Origin: Welwitschia mirabilis
Taxonomy: Eukaryota; Gnetophyta; Gnetopsida; Welwitschiales
Assembly (NCBI GenBank): GCA_051453625.1
Contig: JBOZIK010000001.1
Span: 268,826,814 to 268,890,813, forward strand
Direction of reading: 5' to 3'
Length of the DNA stretch: 64,000 nucleotides
The first letter of the stretch is position 1; the number at the start of each line of letters is the position of its first letter. This document shows, one piece after another, positions 60,459-64,000 of the stretch. Both the position numbers and the translations under genes were made by a program. Below the pieces are notes generated by a model. That model was not told where the DNA came from, did no database searches, and saw only the letters and a list, made by a program, of their open reading frames with translations.

Positions 60459-63400
60459 CGTAACACCCTAACTTTAATTACCCTAATTAACCATAATATT
60501 TTTTAAGCATTATTAACTAACATGCATAATGGAACCTAGGATCAAATCTTATTTAAACCCTATTAGAATATTCTAAGCTTAAAAATAATTAGATAACATA
60601 ATTATTACTTGGCTATAGTTTCTTTTGATTTGCTTACAATAATGATGTCAAAATTGTGTCTTACATTTATTTCTAACTTTTGTTTTCACTACACAAAGAT
60701 ATCTTATATAAAGTTGATAGGATGTCAACTTTTTTTATCACATACAATGGATAAGTTTTAGGATAGTGCTTAACTAATATAATGGAAGGTCTCATCTCCC
60801 ATTAATGACATTTCAACTCAATATTTGGCCACCCTCCAACCATAAATTAGTTCTACGTCAAGTTCTATACTATATAAATATGGCTAGGATTAACTTTATA
60901 GGCTTAGACTTCACCTTGATATATCCCCAATACAGGTGACATGCAGTACATAAGGTGGATGCATGCTTACAAGTAACCCTAGCTTTTTTGAAGCATCAAA
61001 AGTTAGTGCAACATGATTCTTTAATACCAAGGGCTCAAGATATTAAGTTAGAGTAAGTCCATGTATGGGTAGGGTAGGAGAGTGATGATCAAATTCACTT
61101 CTAGAAGGGTTTAAAAATAAAAGTACTATGCAACCCACCTTGATAATGAAATCTAAATATGGGGATGAATAATTATTGAGATTATCTTGGATTAGTTGAA
61201 TGAATACATCATAGAAATGCAAGCATACTATATATAAATATTTAATGGATTGTTTATATAGTAAAAATAATTCTAATCATCAATGGGTTTTTTTTAAGAA
61301 AACAATCATACAAAAGAAGAGTATAACATATAAGCATCTTTTTGATTTAACATAAAGGAAAAATCATAAATTTTCACAATGTAATGATAAAAATAAATGA
61401 AAGAAAATATTCTTCATTTTTCTACATAATAGTAATTATTTTTAAATAAGATACATTAATATATCTAAGTTTTATTGTAAAAACATTCTCTATTTATGAA
61501 AGTACGCCACCTTCTAAAACCTTTTTATAATTTCTAAGTTTTTAAATCAAAATAAAGTTAAGTAAAATATATGTATATTTTATCAAAATGAAGCTAATGA
61601 ACTTGAACTACACACCTCTAGAATTACTAAGTAGAAAACCTTAATGTTTATGCTAGAAAGGAAAGAAGAAAAGCCTAAATTTTAATAATTAGGGTATAAA
61701 AAGGATATAAAAATGAACTTAATGTAATTAAAAATCATATATAGTATTTAAAATAATTTGGTACTTGCATTAGATAATTTATTATAATTATTAAAATTAA
61801 TTATAAATTTATTTAGCTTTTAGAAGACATTAAAACTAAAAATTAATAGTTAATTATTTAGAGACTAGAAATAAATTAAACTTAATTTTCTTAGACTAGC
61901 CTCATTATACTATCTCTACGAACTAATTTTAATAAATTTTCATTAGTCTAGATGTATTTTATAGGTTCAAACTTTAACCTATAAAAACTACCTAAATTTT
62001 GGAATTGCTAAACCAATACCCTTTACTAAAATTACTATAACTTTAATACACTTGGATTTTTTTAATTAGTAAATATTTTTTTCAAAGCTTATTAAATTCT
62101 CTACAAGCTAGAATACTCCACATTTACCAAAACATTAAGTAAATTTTAAAAACTGAAACTTTTATGTTGCCATTTTTTGCTTATAAATTTTAAGTTATTC
62201 TCATAAAATAAATTTTAAAAATTATTTTACTTTCACAAAAATTACTATTTAGAACTTTTAATTTTCTAACATAATTACAAACCTTCACAATCAATTTTAT
62301 AAATTTTTACTTAGTATTAAATAAGTTATGACTTTCTTAAGTTATGCTTCACTTTTGGAAAAAAGGAAAACTTTGACTAAACTAAGAACAAGAGAAGTTA
62401 TACTAATTTATGAAATAAAAATCAATTAAATTAACTATGAAGTCATAATAAAAATTTATATTATAAATACATAAAACACAATTATAACTAATATAAACTT
62501 AAGTTACTATAATAAATAATGCATCAATGTCATTAACCTTAGGACTTTCTAAGAAGCAGTGCCTAACCTAAATAGCTTCTTGAGGATTAGAATTGTTTAC
62601 CCTAACAATATTATAATCCACATCTGATGTAAAATGCATTTAAACACTAATACAATGCAATACAACATTGGTACCCAAAATCATATTGAACCTCCTGGTC
62701 ACTTGGTTAAAATATCTATTAGACACATACAAGCTAAGCATGTTAAAAGATCCCTCAACTCTCTCCCTTATCTCAGTCTATGCCAATGGGAGGGAAGAAA
62801 CATATATATATATATATATATATATAACCATTAGTAAATCAATCAACTAAGCATGTAAAGAGATCCCTCAAATCTATCTCTTATCTTAATATCAGCTAAT
62901 GGGAGGAAAAATGAAAATCATATGCATAGGCCTAATGCAAGAAATGGAGCTAAAATTCTCATAAAAGAACCTACTTGAAGGAAAGAAGATTGTTAATCCT
63001 TGAAGAAGATTGACGAAGTGCTAAGCTCCAATATTTTATCTCCATGCTTTTAAACTCTAAGTTCCAAGCTCTAAGCTTCTAACTCCAAGCTCCAAATTCC
63101 AACTTCAAGCTCAAAATAAAGAAGGATTGAGAAGAAATTTTACTAGCATAAACTTGCTTGAAGAATACTAGTTTGAAAACAAGTGAGAGGGATCTATTTA
63201 TAGATAGATGGTATACCAAAGGTCCTTAATATAATTGATTAAATACCATCTACATCACATTATCTAGAAGATAAGAAAAACTCTTTTACTTGATAATATT
63301 GATCAATAAGTTAAATAAACTTATGTAGAAGTGACATTAACATGTATGACAATGATAAGATTTATTAATGACAAGTTGGATGTATGGACTTTATGTAAAA

Positions 63401-63667
63401 GTGATTTGAACATGTGAATGACAATGATAAGATTGATCAATGACAAGTTGGATAAGCTTATGTCAAAGTGACATTAATAAGATTAATCAATGATAAATTA
63501 TGAGAGCTTATGTAAGAGGTGGAAGTAATGTATGAATGACCAAAGGAATCTTATTTATGACTCATGCACCTAATTTGGGTGAGTAATTTTCTTGCTTTAA
63601 TTAATAAGATTAATTACATGCATCATTTTCTCATTCTAGTTCCTTCTTAATCCTTTACAGATTCATA
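60459..63667 (-). repeat. 5' LTR of G3, left part
   Basis: It aligns collinearly with 20956-24150. Contains a (TA)n tract at about 62803-62825, the agctcyaag repeat at 63020-63115 and the ~66-bp repeat at 63291-63520. It runs into the gap at 63668. Confidence 0.84.
63291..63520. repeat. About 66-bp tandem repeat in G3 right LTR
   Basis: Units of 'gataagattgatcaatgaca...gtgacattaacatgtgaatgacaat' type, about 3.5 copies, collinear with 23781-24008. Confidence 0.65.
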
Positions 63668-63767
63668 NNNNNNNNNNNNNNNNNNNNNNNNNNNNNNNNN
63701 NNNNNNNNNNNNNNNNNNNNNNNNNNNNNNNNNNNNNNNNNNNNNNNNNNNNNNNNNNNNNNNNNNN
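63668..63767. other. Assembly gap (100 N)
   Basis: The sequence after the gap returns to a part of the same LTR already seen about 1 kb earlier, so the gap does not join neighbouring LTR positions. Confidence 0.75.
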
Positions 63768-63804
63768 CTCTCCCTTATCTTTGTTTACACAATTGAGAGG
63801 GATA

Positions 63805-63852
<48 letters not shown>

Positions 63853-64000
63853 CCATTCATAGCCTCATCGACTAAGCATGTAAATAGATCTCTCAAATCT
63901 CTTCCTTATCTTAATATCAACTAACAGGAGGGAAAATGTAAATCATATGCATGAGCCTAATACAAGAAATGGAGCTAAAATTCTTATGAAAGAAGAACCT
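63768..64000 (-). repeat. G3-family LTR fragment, re-entry copy
   Basis: Aligns with 62755-62965 and 23230-23470 (ctctcccttatct, (TA)n, 'aaatggagctaaaattct'). It belongs to another LTR copy or to a misjoined contig. Confidence 0.75.

Larger units (their letters stand above)
20956..64000 (-). mobile_element. G3: Ty3/gypsy chromovirus (Del/Tekay-like), interrupted by nested elements
   Basis: The outermost layer of the nest. Left (3') LTR 20956-25003, polypurine tract 25004-25016, integrase C-terminus plus chromodomain-like tail 25070-25514, then the inserted array 25520-54778, then the rest of integrase, RNase H, RT, protease and gag (54784-60430), primer site 60439-60455, and right (5') LTR from 60459 past the window end. 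Without the inserts it would be about 14 kb. Long LTRs, the tRNA-Met primer site and a chromodomain-like tail fit the Del/Tekay lineage. All domains are disrupted. Confidence 0.85.

Overview
The window is nuclear DNA from a land plant, very probably an angiosperm. A plant plasma-membrane syntaxin sits at the left edge. The other ~63 kb is AT-rich, CpG-poor, heavily decayed transposon DNA with assembly gaps (N runs). Lineage below angiosperm cannot be fixed by eye.

Layout. (1) 1-756, minus: 5' part of a SYP12-like Qa-SNARE gene, open for 252 codons and running off the window. (2) 757-8689: AT-rich flank with a foldback element (1473-1650), an L1-type LINE reverse transcriptase relic (4140-5390, minus) and a tRNA-derived SINE with 12-bp target duplications (7295-7542). 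(3) 8690-18534, plus: a near full-length but dead Ty1/copia element of Sirevirus/Maximus type (called E1), with ~1.5-kb LTRs and an env-like third ORF. (4) 18535-20955: older flank with a copia integrase relic (E0, minus). (5) 20956-64000, minus: three retrotransposons nested in one another. The outermost (G3) is a Ty3/gypsy chromovirus of Del/Tekay type with ~4-kb LTRs. Its integrase is split at 25519/54779 by an Athila-like Ty3 array (25520-54778). That array's integrase is in turn split at 31675/41611 by a Sirevirus-like Ty1 array (E2, 31676-41610). Both junctions carry 5-bp target duplications, so the order of insertion can be read directly.

Both inner layers look like tandem elements sharing an LTR (LTR-internal-LTR-internal-LTR) within one target duplication. 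In each, the missing part falls exactly in a 100-N gap, and a third 100-N gap (63668-63767) shows the same re-entry into the same repeat. A 575-N gap (56412-56986) is flanked by an identical 26-bp sequence and is probably spurious.

No transposon here looks autonomous. Catalytic residues of protease, integrase and reverse transcriptase are lost mostly by G-to-A (C-to-T) changes, as expected after long cytosine methylation and deamination. The only gene likely to be functional is the syntaxin. I found no new enzymatic or defence system. The most informative content is the nest architecture, the tandem LTR-sharing arrays, the short palindromic word families in the LTRs, and the small elements in the left flank.
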